A DNA stretch of 47,500 nt from Leisingera thetidis (GTDB lineage Bacteria > Pseudomonadota > Alphaproteobacteria > Rhodobacterales > Rhodobacteraceae). Shown here in pieces: positions 27,403-35,842 of this stretch (position 1 is the first letter of the stretch; each line of letters begins with the position of its first letter). Location: positions 75,001 through 122,500 of the forward strand of contig NZ_CP109787.1 in the NCBI RefSeq assembly GCF_025857195.1. The letters run 5' to 3'. The translations under genes and the position numbers were made by a program. A model generated the notes under the pieces. That model ran no database searches and was not told the DNA's origin. It saw nothing but the letters and a program-made list of their open reading frames with translations.

Positions 27403-28577
27403 CCGGCACCGTGATCCCAGCCGGTTTTGTCCCGCTGGCCGATGCCGCCCCGCTGATCATTGCCCAGGAAATAGGTTTTGCTGCCGAAGAGCGGTTGACG
27501 CTGGATCTGCGCCGAGCGCCGTCCTGGTCATCTCTGCGCGACATGCTGGCCTTTGGCCAGGTCGACGCCGCCCAGATGCTGGCGCCGGTCCCGGTGGCAG
27601 CCGCGCTTGGACTGGGGGGCATCAATGCGGAGTTTTCGGTTCTGTCGGTGTTGTCCGTCAATGGCACTGTCATTGGCGTCAGCCGCCGTCTCGCCCGAAA
27701 ACTGGCCGCGATTGGCCATAGATTCACGTTTGACGATGCGGCGGCGGCCGGGCGTGATCTGATTGCTGCGGCAGGCAGGGATCTGCGGATCGGCGTGCCG
27801 TTTCCCTTTTCGATGCACGCCGAACTGCTCAAATACTGGCTGACAGCGCTGGGGCTGGCCCCACCGCAGGAGGCCGATATCGTTACGGTGCCGCCGCCGC
27901 TGATGGCAGATGCGATCCGCAGCGGAGAAATCGACGCATTTTGTGTCGGAGAGCCTTGGGGGTCGATGGCGGTCGAACAGGGGGCTGCTGTGCTGCTGCT
28001 GCCCGGGCGGGCGATCTGGTCTTTTGCACCGGAAAAGGTGCTGGCCGTCCGCAGCACATGGGCCGAAACCGAAAGTGACCTTTCTTCGCGGCTGATCCGG
28101 GTACTGTGGCGCGCGGGACGGTGGTTGTCAGACCCGTCTTCGCGCGGACTGGCGGCTGAGATCCTTTCCTCCCCTCGGTATCTTGATCTTCCGGCCGAGA
28201 TAATCGAGCGCGCTTTTTCGGGAAAGTTCACAGTTACGCCGCAGGGGCAGCAGCGTCAGACCGCCGGATTCGTCGAATTTCATAGCGGCGCTGCTGGATT
28301 CCCATGGCAAAGCCAGGCGCAATGGATCGCGCTGCAGCTTGCCGAACGCAACGGGATTGACCGCAGCAAGGCGGTGGAAGCCGCCGGGCGGGTGTTCCGC
28401 AGCGATGTCTACCGGGCCGCGCTTAGCCGGACCGGGGCAGATTTACCCTCGGCATCCTCCAAACTGGAAGGCGCTCTGGCGGGCGAAATTGTCGTGGCGG
28501 GGGAATCGGGCCCGTTCAATCTTCTGACCAACCGGTTCTTTGATGGCCGTGTTTTTGATCCACAGGCGGAATGCTGA
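27399..28577 (+). CDS. nasS: NasS, cytoplasmic nitrate/nitrite sensor
   Basis: 392 aa protein homologous to the nitrate-binding proteins NrtA/CmpA but without a signal peptide: it begins MTGTVIPAGFVPLADAAPLI, directly in the mature fold. Conserved landmarks include FCVGEPWGSMAVEQG and FPFSMHAELLKYWL, which correspond to [14 protein letters not shown] and [12 protein letters not shown] in the secreted NrtA encoded next. NasS binds NasT when nitrate is absent and releases it on binding nitrate or nitrite. The ATGA overlap with nasT ensures balanced synthesis of the pair. Confidence 0.92.
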   Translation: MTGTVIPAGFVPLADAAPLIIAQEIGFAAEERLTLDLRRAPSWSSLRDMLAFGQVDAAQMLAPVPVAAALGLGGINAEFSVLSVLSVNGTVIGVSRRLARKLAAIGHRFTFDDAAAAGRDLIAAAGRDLRIGVPFPFSMHAELLKYWLTALGLAPPQEADIVTVPPPLMADAIRSGEIDAFCVGEPWGSMAVEQGAAVLLLPGRAIWSFAPEKVLAVRSTWAETESDLSSRLIRVLWRAGRWLSDPSSRGLAAEILSSPRYLDLPAEIIERAFSGKFTVTPQGQQRQTAGFVEFHSGAAGFPWQSQAQWIALQLAERNGIDRSKAVEAAGRVFRSDVYRAALSRTGADLPSASSKLEGALAGEIVVAGESGPFNLLTNRFFDGRVFDPQAEC

Positions 28578-28605
28578 TGAAAAAGCAGGCACCCGCCGCA
28601 GGCTG

Positions 28606-28625
28606 ATGCCGCAATGCGGCATTTT
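28606..28625 (+). terminator. Weak terminator-like hairpin after nasS
   Basis: ATGCCGC (28606-28612) and GCGGCAT (28616-28622) form a 7-bp stem with an AAT loop, followed by three T residues. It may end part of the nasTS transcript 29 bases after the nasS stop, or may be an extra leader element. Confidence 0.4.
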
Positions 28626-28681
28626 GTGCCGCAAGTGCGAAAGAATTCTTTGGCGCGCGGCGGCCCGGAAGGCAAACTGAG

Positions 28682-28750
28682 GTCAGGCAGGCAATGGCGC
28701 CCGCCTGACAGATTTTCCCGAAGACCGGGTTTCACTGAGCAAAGCCGCTC
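28682..28750 (+). promoter_or_regulatory. NasT-responsive leader RNA: two ANTAR-type hexaloop hairpins
   Basis: P1: GTCAGGC (28682-28688) pairs with GCCTGAC (28703-28709), then an A-C mismatch, then GGC/GCC closing a six-base loop AATGGC (28693-28698). P2: GAGC (28737-28740) pairs with GCTC (28747-28750) around the loop AAAGCC (28741-28746). Both loops have A at position 1 and G at position 4, the known ANTAR recognition feature. P2's loop and 3' arm are the same bases as the 5' arm of the downstream terminator, so the two structures exclude each other. The 27-base linker contains a small CCCG/CGGG stem (28717-28729). Confidence 0.8.
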
Positions 28751-28796
28751 GACCCGCCGCCACTCCTCCAGGCGGTGCGTGTCAGCGGCTTTTTTC
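28741..28796 (+). terminator. Leader terminator controlled by NasT
   Basis: AAAGCCGCT (28741-28749) pairs with AGCGGCTTT (28784-28792), with an inner CCGCC/GGCGG stem, followed by a run of T (28790-28795). It lies 48 bases before nrtA and would stop transcription unless P2 forms. Confidence 0.85.
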
Positions 28797-28843
28797 TGTT
28801 CCGCCCCCTGGGCCGGACACAGCAAGGAAAAGGAAACAACCCG

Positions 28844-30211
28844 ATGAAGACACTCATCATGGCGCTTGCGGCCTCCACCGCACTGACCGGACCGGCAGTG
28901 GCCAGAACGCTTGATCTGGAAAAGGATGTGCTGACCTTCGGCTTTATCAAGTTGACGGATATGGCGCCGCTGGCGGTTGCTTACGAGCAGGGGTTTTTCG
29001 ACGATGAAGGCCTGTTTGTCACGCTGGAAGCGCAGGCCAACTGGAAAGTGCTGCTGGACGGCGTCATCGACGGCACCCTGGACGGCGCCCACATGCTGGC
29101 GGGGCAGCCACTGGCGGCGACCATCGGCTATGGCACCGAGGCGCATATCATCACGCCGTTTTCCATGGATCTGAACGGCAACGGCATCACCCTGTCCAAC
29201 GAGGTCTGGGAGATGATGAAGCCGAACCTGCCGACCGATGCGGACGGCAAGATCGCGCATCCGATCTCTGCCTCCTATCTGAAGCCGGTGATCGAGGACT
29301 TCAACGCCAAGGGCAAACCCTTCAACATGGGCATGGTGTTTCCGGTCTCGACCCACAATTACGAGCTGCGCTACTGGCTGGCAGCGGGCGGCATCAACCC
29401 TGGCTACTACAGCCCGGAAAATGTGACAGGCCAGATCGCCGCCGAGGCCTTTCTGTCGGTGACCCCGCCGCCGCAGATGCCCGCCACGCTGGAGGCCGGC
29501 ACCATCTCCGGCTACTGCGTGGGCGAGCCGTGGAACCAGCAGGCGGTGTTCAAGGGCATCGGCGTGCCGGTCATCACCGACTACGAGCTGTGGAAGAACA
29601 ACCCGGAAAAGGTCTTTGGCATTACCGCCGAGTTTGCCGAGGAATACCCCAACACCACGCTGGCCGTCGTCAAGGCGCTGATCCGCGCTGCAATGTGGCT
29701 GGACGAGAGCGAAAATGCGAACCGCCCGGCTGCGGTGGAGATTCTAAGCCGACCGGAATACGTCGGCGCCGATCCCGAGGTCATTGCCAATTCGATGACC
29801 GGCACTTTCGAGTATGAAAAGGGCGACAAGCGCGCGGTGCCGGACTTCAACGTCTTCTTCCGCTACAACGCGACCTATCCCTATTACTCGGATGCGGTTT
29901 GGTATCTGACCCAGATGCGCCGCTGGGGTCAGATCCCGGACCCCAAGCCCGACAGCTGGTTCGATGAGATCGCCAGATCCGTCTACAAGCCGGACATTTA
30001 CCTGGAGGCCGCCCGCTTGCTGGTCGAGGAAGGGCTGGCAAATGAGGCCGGTTTTCCTTGGGACAGCGACGGTTACAAGGTGCCGACCCCGGCCGCAGAT
30101 ATCATCGACGGCATCCCCTACGACGGCAAACATCCCAACGCATATCTCGAAAGCCTGCCGATCGGCCTCAAGGGCAAGCAGACCGTGACCGGCAACGCCG
30201 TTCAGGGCTGA
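28844..30211 (+). CDS. nrtA: NrtA, periplasmic nitrate-binding protein
   Basis: 455 aa ABC transporter solute-binding protein of the NrtA/CmpA family. Residues 1-21 form a signal peptide ending in VARTL. The mature part contains [26 protein letters not shown]-like [30 protein letters not shown] and a long C-terminal region with [20 protein letters not shown] typical of nitrate-binding members. It delivers nitrate or nitrite to NrtB and the fused ATPase. ATG 28844 follows AAGGAAA after the leader; a longer frame would start inside the terminator stem and is rejected. Confidence 0.94.
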   Translation: MKTLIMALAASTALTGPAVARTLDLEKDVLTFGFIKLTDMAPLAVAYEQGFFDDEGLFVTLEAQANWKVLLDGVIDGTLDGAHMLAGQPLAATIGYGTEAHIITPFSMDLNGNGITLSNEVWEMMKPNLPTDADGKIAHPISASYLKPVIEDFNAKGKPFNMGMVFPVSTHNYELRYWLAAGGINPGYYSPENVTGQIAAEAFLSVTPPPQMPATLEAGTISGYCVGEPWNQQAVFKGIGVPVITDYELWKNNPEKVFGITAEFAEEYPNTTLAVVKALIRAAMWLDESENANRPAAVEILSRPEYVGADPEVIANSMTGTFEYEKGDKRAVPDFNVFFRYNATYPYYSDAVWYLTQMRRWGQIPDPKPDSWFDEIARSVYKPDIYLEAARLLVEEGLANEAGFPWDSDGYKVPTPAADIIDGIPYDGKHPNAYLESLPIGLKGKQTVTGNAVQG

Positions 30212-30225
30212 CCTGCCCGCTGCAG

Positions 30226-30271
30226 GAAGGGAGAGCGGCCAAAGTTCTGCCGCGCGCCGCCGCCGCCCTTC
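30226..30271 (+). repeat. Intercistronic stem between nrtA and nrtB
   Basis: GAAGGG (30226-30231) and CCCTTC (30266-30271) enclose further GCGGC/GCCGC pairing. It lies in the 94-bp gap between the binding-protein and permease genes, as in uehA-uehB. No T tract. Confidence 0.45.
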
Positions 30272-30305
30272 TTCTCAATGCTGACCCTTACCAAAGGATC
30301 CCGCC

Positions 30306-31379
30306 ATGACCGCCACCGACCCCGCATCGCTCAGTTCCGAAGCCCGCCGTGCGCGGCTTTTCACCCGCATCAATAGGGCCGACGCCTGGTTCCAGGTTCT
30401 GGGCCTGGCCTGGATCACGCCGCTCATCAAAGCCGCTGCCGGCGACAACCCCAAGGCCCAGATCAAGGAAATCTGGCGCCTGCTGGCAGTGCCGCTGCTG
30501 GCCATCATCGCGTTCCTGCTGCTCTGGGGTGCGCTGGCGCCACGGGTTCAGACCTCGCTGGGCGCCATTCCCGGCCCGGGGCAAGTCTGGGAGGAAGCCG
30601 TCAGTCTGCATCAGGACGCGCAGGCCAAGGCCGTCAAGGAAGCGGCCTTTTATGAGCGGGTGGAGCAGCGCAATGAGAGGCTGATCAGGCAGGGCAAGGC
30701 CGACCAGGCCAAGCATATCCCCTATACCGGCGCGCCGAGCTTTTATGATCAGATCTGGACCTCGATCCAGACCGTATTCTTCGGCTTCCTGATAGCCTCT
30801 GCGGTGGCGATCCCGCTGGGCATCCTCGCCGGGCTCTCGCCTGTCGCCAATGCCGCCATCAACCCGCTGGTGCAGATCTTCAAGCCTGTATCGCCGCTGG
30901 CCTGGCTGCCGATCGTTACAATGATCGTTTCGGCCGTTGCAGCCTCGGGCGACGGGCTGTTCGCCAAGTCGTTCCTGGTGTCTGCCATCACCGTCACCCT
31001 GTGCTCGCTGTGGCCGACTCTGATCAACACGGCGCTGGGCGTTGCTTCGATCGACAAGGATCTGGTCAACGTCTCCAAGGTGCTGAAAATGAACACCTAT
31101 GCCAAGGTGACCAAGCTGGTGCTGCCCTCGGCCCTGCCGCTGATCTTCACCGGGCTGCGGCTTTCGCTGGGGGTTGGCTGGATGGTGCTGATCGCTGCCG
31201 AGATGCTGGCGCAGAATCCCGGACTTGGCAAATTCGTCTGGGACGAATTCCAGAACGGCTCCTCCTCGTCGCTGGCCAAGATCATTGTTGCGGTGCTGAC
31301 CATCGGCATCATCGGCTTCCTGCTGGACCGGGTGATGTTCGCGCTGCAGTCGCTGTTCACCTTCTCGAACAACCGGTGA
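30306..31379 (+). CDS. nrtB: NrtB, nitrate ABC transporter permease
   Basis: 357 aa inner-membrane permease of the NrtB/SsuC type. A first membrane segment lies near residues 62-80 (LAVPLLAIIAFLLLWGALAP). After a charged loop (about 100-145) come further segments from residue 158. The cytoplasmic EAA-like loop that contacts the ATPase is around VSKVLKMNTYAKVTKLVLPSALP. It is longer at the N terminus than many SsuC permeases, as usual for nitrate members. The next gene starts 5 bases after the stop. Confidence 0.94.
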   Translation: MTATDPASLSSEARRARLFTRINRADAWFQVLGLAWITPLIKAAAGDNPKAQIKEIWRLLAVPLLAIIAFLLLWGALAPRVQTSLGAIPGPGQVWEEAVSLHQDAQAKAVKEAAFYERVEQRNERLIRQGKADQAKHIPYTGAPSFYDQIWTSIQTVFFGFLIASAVAIPLGILAGLSPVANAAINPLVQIFKPVSPLAWLPIVTMIVSAVAASGDGLFAKSFLVSAITVTLCSLWPTLINTALGVASIDKDLVNVSKVLKMNTYAKVTKLVLPSALPLIFTGLRLSLGVGWMVLIAAEMLAQNPGLGKFVWDEFQNGSSSSLAKIIVAVLTIGIIGFLLDRVMFALQSLFTFSNNR

Positions 31380-31384
31380 CCGTC

Positions 31385-33067
31385 ATGAGCATTCTAGAAT
31401 TCACCAATGTCTGCAAAAGCTTCGGCGAAGGCGCACACCGCAGTGATGTGCTGAAGAACATCAGCCTCAGCGTTCAGGAGGGCGAATTCCTGGTGCTTCT
31501 CGGTTTCTCCGGAACAGGCAAGACGACGCTGGTCAACCTGATGGCCGGGCTGGAGAGGCCGACCTCCGGCAGCGTCACCTTCAAGGGGCAGAAAATCACC
31601 GGCCCCGGCCCCGAACGCGGCGTAATCTTTCAAAGCTATTCGCTGATGCCCTGGCTGACGGTGGCGGGCAACGTCGGGCTGGCGGTGGACACCATCTTTC
31701 CCGGCCTGCCCAAGGGTGAAAAACAGGCCAAGGTGGACCGTTACGTCAGGATGGTCGGCCTGAGCCACGCCACTCATCGCCGCCCGGCTGAACTCTCCGG
31801 CGGCATGCGCCAGCGGGTCAACGTGGCCCGCGCCTTGGCGATGGATCCGGAGGTCCTGCTGCTGGACGAGCCGCTGTCGGCGCTGGATGCGCTGACCCGC
31901 GCCAATCTGGCGGATGAGATCGAGATGATCTGGGAGGCGGACAAGAAGACCTGCGTGCTGATCACCAATGACGTGGATGAGGCAATTCTGCTGGCGGACC
32001 GCATCATCGCGCTGAACCCGGATGGATCGCTGGGGAGGGAGTTTAAGGTTTCACTGTCCCGTCCGCGCGACCGCAGCGCCATGAACCATGACAAGACCTT
32101 CAAGGCTTTGCGCGCTGAGGTCACCGGGTACCTGATGGACGCAGGCATCAAGTCCCGGGCCGGGGATACCAAATTACTGCCAAATGTGACGCCGGTTCAC
32201 GGCCTGCCTGCTGCTGTCGCCGAGGCCAGAAAGTCGATGGTTGACGAACGCTATCTCGACTTTTCTCAGCTTTACAAGGTCTACCCGACTCCCAAGGGGC
32301 CATTGACGGTGGTCGAAAATTTCGATCTCAAGATCGACAAGGGAGAGTTCATCTCGCTGATCGGCCACTCGGGCTGCGGCAAGTCCACCGTGCTGACCAT
32401 GGCGGCGGGGCTGAACTCCATCTCCCAGGGGGCGATCAAGCTGGACCGCCGCCACGTCGAAGGTGCTGATCCGGAGCGTGCCGTTGTGTTCCAGTCGCCG
32501 AACCTGTTTCCATGGCTGACCGCGCGCGAGAATTGCGCCATCGGTGTGGACAAGGTTTATCCCAAGGCATCTCAGGCAGAGCGGCAGGATGTGGTGGAAC
32601 ACTATCTCGAGCGCGTCGGCCTGGGGGATGCGATGGAAAAGCCCGCGCATGCGATGTCGAACGGCATGCAGCAGCGGGTTGGCATCGCCCGCGCCTTTGC
32701 GCTGTCGCCCAAGCTGCTGCTGCTCGATGAACCCTTCGGCATGCTCGACAGCCTGACCCGCTGGGAGCTGCAGGAGGTGTTGATGGAGGTCTGGTCCCGC
32801 ACCAAGGTCACCGCGATCTGCGTCACCCATGACGTCGACGAGGCGATCCTGTTGGCCGACCGGGTTGTGATGATGACCAACGGCCCGCAGGCCACCATCG
32901 GCAAGATCACAAAGGTGGACCTGCCGCGCCCGCGTACCCGCAAGGCGCTGCTGGAGCACCCGGATTACTACACCTACCGGCAGGAGGTGCTCGATTTCCT
33001 GGAGGAATACGAGCACGGGGCCAAGCCGGCCCCCAAACCGGCCGCAGACAAGATTGCAGCGGAGTGA
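31385..33067 (+). CDS. nrtC: Fused tandem nitrate ABC ATPase (NrtD-NrtC-like), asymmetric
   Basis: 560 aa with two complete ATPase domains (about residues 1-230 and 285-530). Domain 1: Walker A GFSGTGKTT, signature LSGGMRQR at Leu137, Walker B LLLDEP, but Asn195 in ITNDVDEA where the H-loop His should be. Domain 2: Walker A GHSGCGKST, Walker B LLLDEP, normal H-loop His482 in THDVDEA, but signature MSNGMQQR at 424. In the head-to-tail sandwich the Walker A/H-loop of one domain meets the signature of the other, so both defects fall in one site and the other site is canonical. It energises NrtB. Fusions of the two ATPases are known in nitrate systems; the NrtC binding-protein domain of cyanobacteria is absent. 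The next start lies 4 bases downstream. Confidence 0.92.
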   Translation: MSILEFTNVCKSFGEGAHRSDVLKNISLSVQEGEFLVLLGFSGTGKTTLVNLMAGLERPTSGSVTFKGQKITGPGPERGVIFQSYSLMPWLTVAGNVGLAVDTIFPGLPKGEKQAKVDRYVRMVGLSHATHRRPAELSGGMRQRVNVARALAMDPEVLLLDEPLSALDALTRANLADEIEMIWEADKKTCVLITNDVDEAILLADRIIALNPDGSLGREFKVSLSRPRDRSAMNHDKTFKALRAEVTGYLMDAGIKSRAGDTKLLPNVTPVHGLPAAVAEARKSMVDERYLDFSQLYKVYPTPKGPLTVVENFDLKIDKGEFISLIGHSGCGKSTVLTMAAGLNSISQGAIKLDRRHVEGADPERAVVFQSPNLFPWLTARENCAIGVDKVYPKASQAERQDVVEHYLERVGLGDAMEKPAHAMSNGMQQRVGIARAFALSPKLLLLDEPFGMLDSLTRWELQEVLMEVWSRTKVTAICVTHDVDEAILLADRVVMMTNGPQATIGKITKVDLPRPRTRKALLEHPDYYTYRQEVLDFLEEYEHGAKPAPKPAADKIAAE

Positions 33068-33071
33068 GACC

Positions 33072-35513
33072 ATGACCCAGAAACTCGTCATCATCGGGGC
33101 CGGCATGGCCTCTGGCCGGGTGATCGAGCATCTGCTCGACGCGGACCCAAGTGCTTATGACATTACCCTGTTCAATGCCGAGCCGCGCGGCAATTACAAC
33201 CGCATCATGCTGAGCCCGGTGCTGTCGGGCGACAAGACCTATGAGGACATCGTCACACATTCGGACGCGTGGTACGCGGAGCGCGGCATCACTTGCCGCT
33301 TCGGCGAGCATGTGGTGAAGATCGACCGCGAGATGAAGGTTGTCGAAGGCGAGAACGGCCATGTGCCGTATGACAAGCTGGTGATCGCCACCGGTTCCGC
33401 CCCTTTCATCATCCCGGTGCCGGGCCACGATCTGCCGAGGGTGATCTCCTACCGCGATCTGGACGACACCAACGCGATGATCGCCGCCGCCGCCAAGGGC
33501 GGCAAGGCGGTGGTGATCGGCGGCGGCCTGTTGGGGCTTGAGGCGGCGGCGGGGCTCAAGGAGCGCGGCATGGACGTGACCGTGCTGCACCTGATGGGCC
33601 ACCTGATGGAGCGCCAGCTGGACGAGGCCGCAGGATACCTGCTGCGCAAGGATCTGGAGGCGCGCGGCATCACAGTAAAAACCCAGGCCTCGACCAAGGC
33701 GGTACTGGGCGAGGATCGCGCGCAAGCCGTGCTCTTGGACAGCGGCGAGACTCTGGGGGCCGATCTGGTGGTGATGGCTGTGGGCATCCGCCCAGAGACC
33801 CGACTGGCCAATGACGCGCATCTGGAGGTTGCGCGCGGCATCGAAGTGAACGCGCAGATGCAGACCTCGGACCCGGATGTCTATGCGGTCGGCGAATGCG
33901 TGGAGTTCGGCGGTCATCTGTTTGGCCTCGTCGCGCCGCTATACGATCAGGCCAAAGTGCTGGCGGACAGCCTTTTGGACCTGCCGAATGCCTTCGTGGT
34001 CAAGGAGCTGGCCACCAAGCTGAAGGTGACCGGCTGCGATCTGTTCAGCGCCGGGGACTTCGCGGAAGCCGAGGGGCGCGAGGACATCGTCTTCCGCGAC
34101 CCCTCCCGCGGGGTCTACAAGCGGCTGGTCATTGAAGACGACCGGCTGGTCGGCGCCGTGATGTATGGCGACACCGCTGACGGCAGCTGGTTCTTCGGTC
34201 TGATCAAGGACGGCACGGATATCGAGGACATGCGCGAGACGCTGATCTTCGGCCCAGCCTTCCAGGGGGGCGCCTCCGCGGACCCTCTGTCAGCCGTTGC
34301 AGCCTTGCCGCCTGAGGCGGAGATCTGCGGCTGCAACGGCGTCTGCAAGGGACAGATCACCAGCGCCATCGAAGGCGGCGCAACGGACCTCGGCGCGATC
34401 CGCGCTGAGACCAAGGCCTCGGCCTCCTGCGGCACCTGCACCGGGCTGGTCGAACAGCTCCTGTCGGTGACGCTCGGCGGTGATTACGCGGCCCCCCAGG
34501 CGCAGCCCGTCTGCGGCTGCACCAGCCACACCCACGAGGACGTGCGCCGCTTGATCAAAGGCCGGGAACTGAAAAGTCAGGCCGCGGTCTGGCAGGAACT
34601 GGGCTGGACCACCCCCAATGGCTGCCATGTCTGCCGCCCGGCGGTGAACTATTACCTGCTGGCGGACTGGCCGCTGGAATACCGAGACGACCCGCAAAGC
34701 CGCTTTGTCAATGAGCGCAAGCACGCCAACATCCAGAAGGACGGCACCTTTTCGGTGGTGCCGCGCATGTGGGGCGGCATCACCACGCCTGACGAACTGC
34801 GCGCGATTGCCGATGCCGCCGACAAGTATGACGTGCCGACGGTCAAGGTGACCGGCGGGCAGCGCATCGACCTGCTGGGCGTCAGGGGCGAGGACCTGCC
34901 TGCAATCTGGGGCGATCTGAACCGGGCCGGGCTGGTATCGGGCCATGCCTATTCCAAGGGGCTGCGCACCGTAAAGACCTGCGTCGGCACCGACCATTGC
35001 CGGTTCGGAACCCAGGACAGTACCGGACTGGGCATCAAGCTGGAAAAGCACCTGTGGGGATCGTGGACGCCGCACAAGCTGAAACTGGCGGTCTCCGGCT
35101 GCCCGCGCAACTGCGCCGAGGCGACCTGCAAGGACATCGGCGTGGTCTGCGTCGACAGCGGCTTTGAGATCCACGTGGGCGGCGCGGCCGGCATGGAGAT
35201 CAAGGGCACCGAGCTCCTGTGCAAGGTCGCGACCGAAAAAGAGGCGATCGAGGTCATCTCGGCGATGACCCAGATCTACCGCGAGAACGCCAGGTATCTG
35301 GACCGGATCTACAAATGGCTGGACCGCGTCGGGCTGGACTGGGTCAAGGCGCAGATCGTTCACGACATCAGGAACCGCCGGGCGCTGGCAGACCGGTTCG
35401 CCCTGTCGCAATCCGTCTACCGCAAAGACCCCTGGGCCGAACACGCGCAGGAAAGCCCCGCGCGGGCGCAATACGCGCCGCTTGCCAATCTCACCCTGGA
35501 GGCTGCCGAATGA
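33072..35513 (+). CDS. nirB: NirB, assimilatory nitrite reductase large subunit
   Basis: 813 aa NAD(P)H-dependent siroheme enzyme reducing nitrite to ammonium. In order: FAD motif IIGAGMASGRV at the N terminus, NAD-binding VVIGGGLLGLEAAAG, two BFD-type [2Fe-2S] regions (CGCNGVCKG with CGTCTG; CGCTSH with NGCHVC), then the sulfite/nitrite reductase ferredoxin-like and siroheme domains with TCVGTDHCRFG and SGCPRNCAEATCKD carrying the [4Fe-4S]/siroheme cysteines. All ligand cysteines appear intact. ATG 33072 is chosen at the FAD motif start. It overlaps nirD by ATGA. No siroheme synthase gene lies in the window. Confidence 0.95.
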   Translation: MTQKLVIIGAGMASGRVIEHLLDADPSAYDITLFNAEPRGNYNRIMLSPVLSGDKTYEDIVTHSDAWYAERGITCRFGEHVVKIDREMKVVEGENGHVPYDKLVIATGSAPFIIPVPGHDLPRVISYRDLDDTNAMIAAAAKGGKAVVIGGGLLGLEAAAGLKERGMDVTVLHLMGHLMERQLDEAAGYLLRKDLEARGITVKTQASTKAVLGEDRAQAVLLDSGETLGADLVVMAVGIRPETRLANDAHLEVARGIEVNAQMQTSDPDVYAVGECVEFGGHLFGLVAPLYDQAKVLADSLLDLPNAFVVKELATKLKVTGCDLFSAGDFAEAEGREDIVFRDPSRGVYKRLVIEDDRLVGAVMYGDTADGSWFFGLIKDGTDIEDMRETLIFGPAFQGGASADPLSAVAALPPEAEICGCNGVCKGQITSAIEGGATDLGAIRAETKASASCGTCTGLVEQLLSVTLGGDYAAPQAQPVCGCTSHTHEDVRRLIKGRELKSQAAVWQELGWTTPNGCHVCRPAVNYYLLADWPLEYRDDPQSRFVNERKHANIQKDGTFSVVPRMWGGITTPDELRAIADAADKYDVPTVKVTGGQRIDLLGVRGEDLPAIWGDLNRAGLVSGHAYSKGLRTVKTCVGTDHCRFGTQDSTGLGIKLEKHLWGSWTPHKLKLAVSGCPRNCAEATCKDIGVVCVDSGFEIHVGGAAGMEIKGTELLCKVATEKEAIEVISAMTQIYRENARYLDRIYKWLDRVGLDWVKAQIVHDIRNRRALADRFALSQSVYRKDPWAEHAQESPARAQYAPLANLTLEAAE

Positions 35514-35842
35514 ACTGGATCGATATCGGCCATATTGACGACATCCCCCTGCGCGGTGCCCGGGTGATCAAGACCCCCGCGGGCTGTGTCGGCCTGTTCC
35601 GGACCGGCCCGGCGGAGGTCTTTGCCGCCGCCGACCGCTGCCCGCACAAGGGCGGACCGCTGTCTGAAGGCATCGTTCACGGACAAAGCGTGACTTGCCC
35701 GCTGCACAACTGGGTGTTCGACCTGAACACCGGCGAAGCGCAGGGAGCCGATGAGGGCCGGATCGAGACCTACCCGGTGCGCGTCGAAGCGGACCGTATT
35801 CTGATCGGCGGCATCACCGCCGGCAAGCGGAGCGCAGCCTGA
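35510..35842 (+). CDS. nirD: NirD, nitrite reductase small subunit
   Basis: 110 aa Rieske-type protein. The [2Fe-2S] ligands are in DRCPHKGGPLSEG (C-x-H) and VTCPLHNWVFD (C-x2-H), so unlike some enterobacterial NirD proteins the cluster ligands are kept. It partners NirB in the cytoplasm. The start overlaps the nirB stop, and its own stop shares bases with the nasA start (TGATG), so nirB-nirD-nasA are translationally coupled. Confidence 0.93.
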   Translation: MNWIDIGHIDDIPLRGARVIKTPAGCVGLFRTGPAEVFAAADRCPHKGGPLSEGIVHGQSVTCPLHNWVFDLNTGEAQGADEGRIETYPVRVEADRILIGGITAGKRSAA

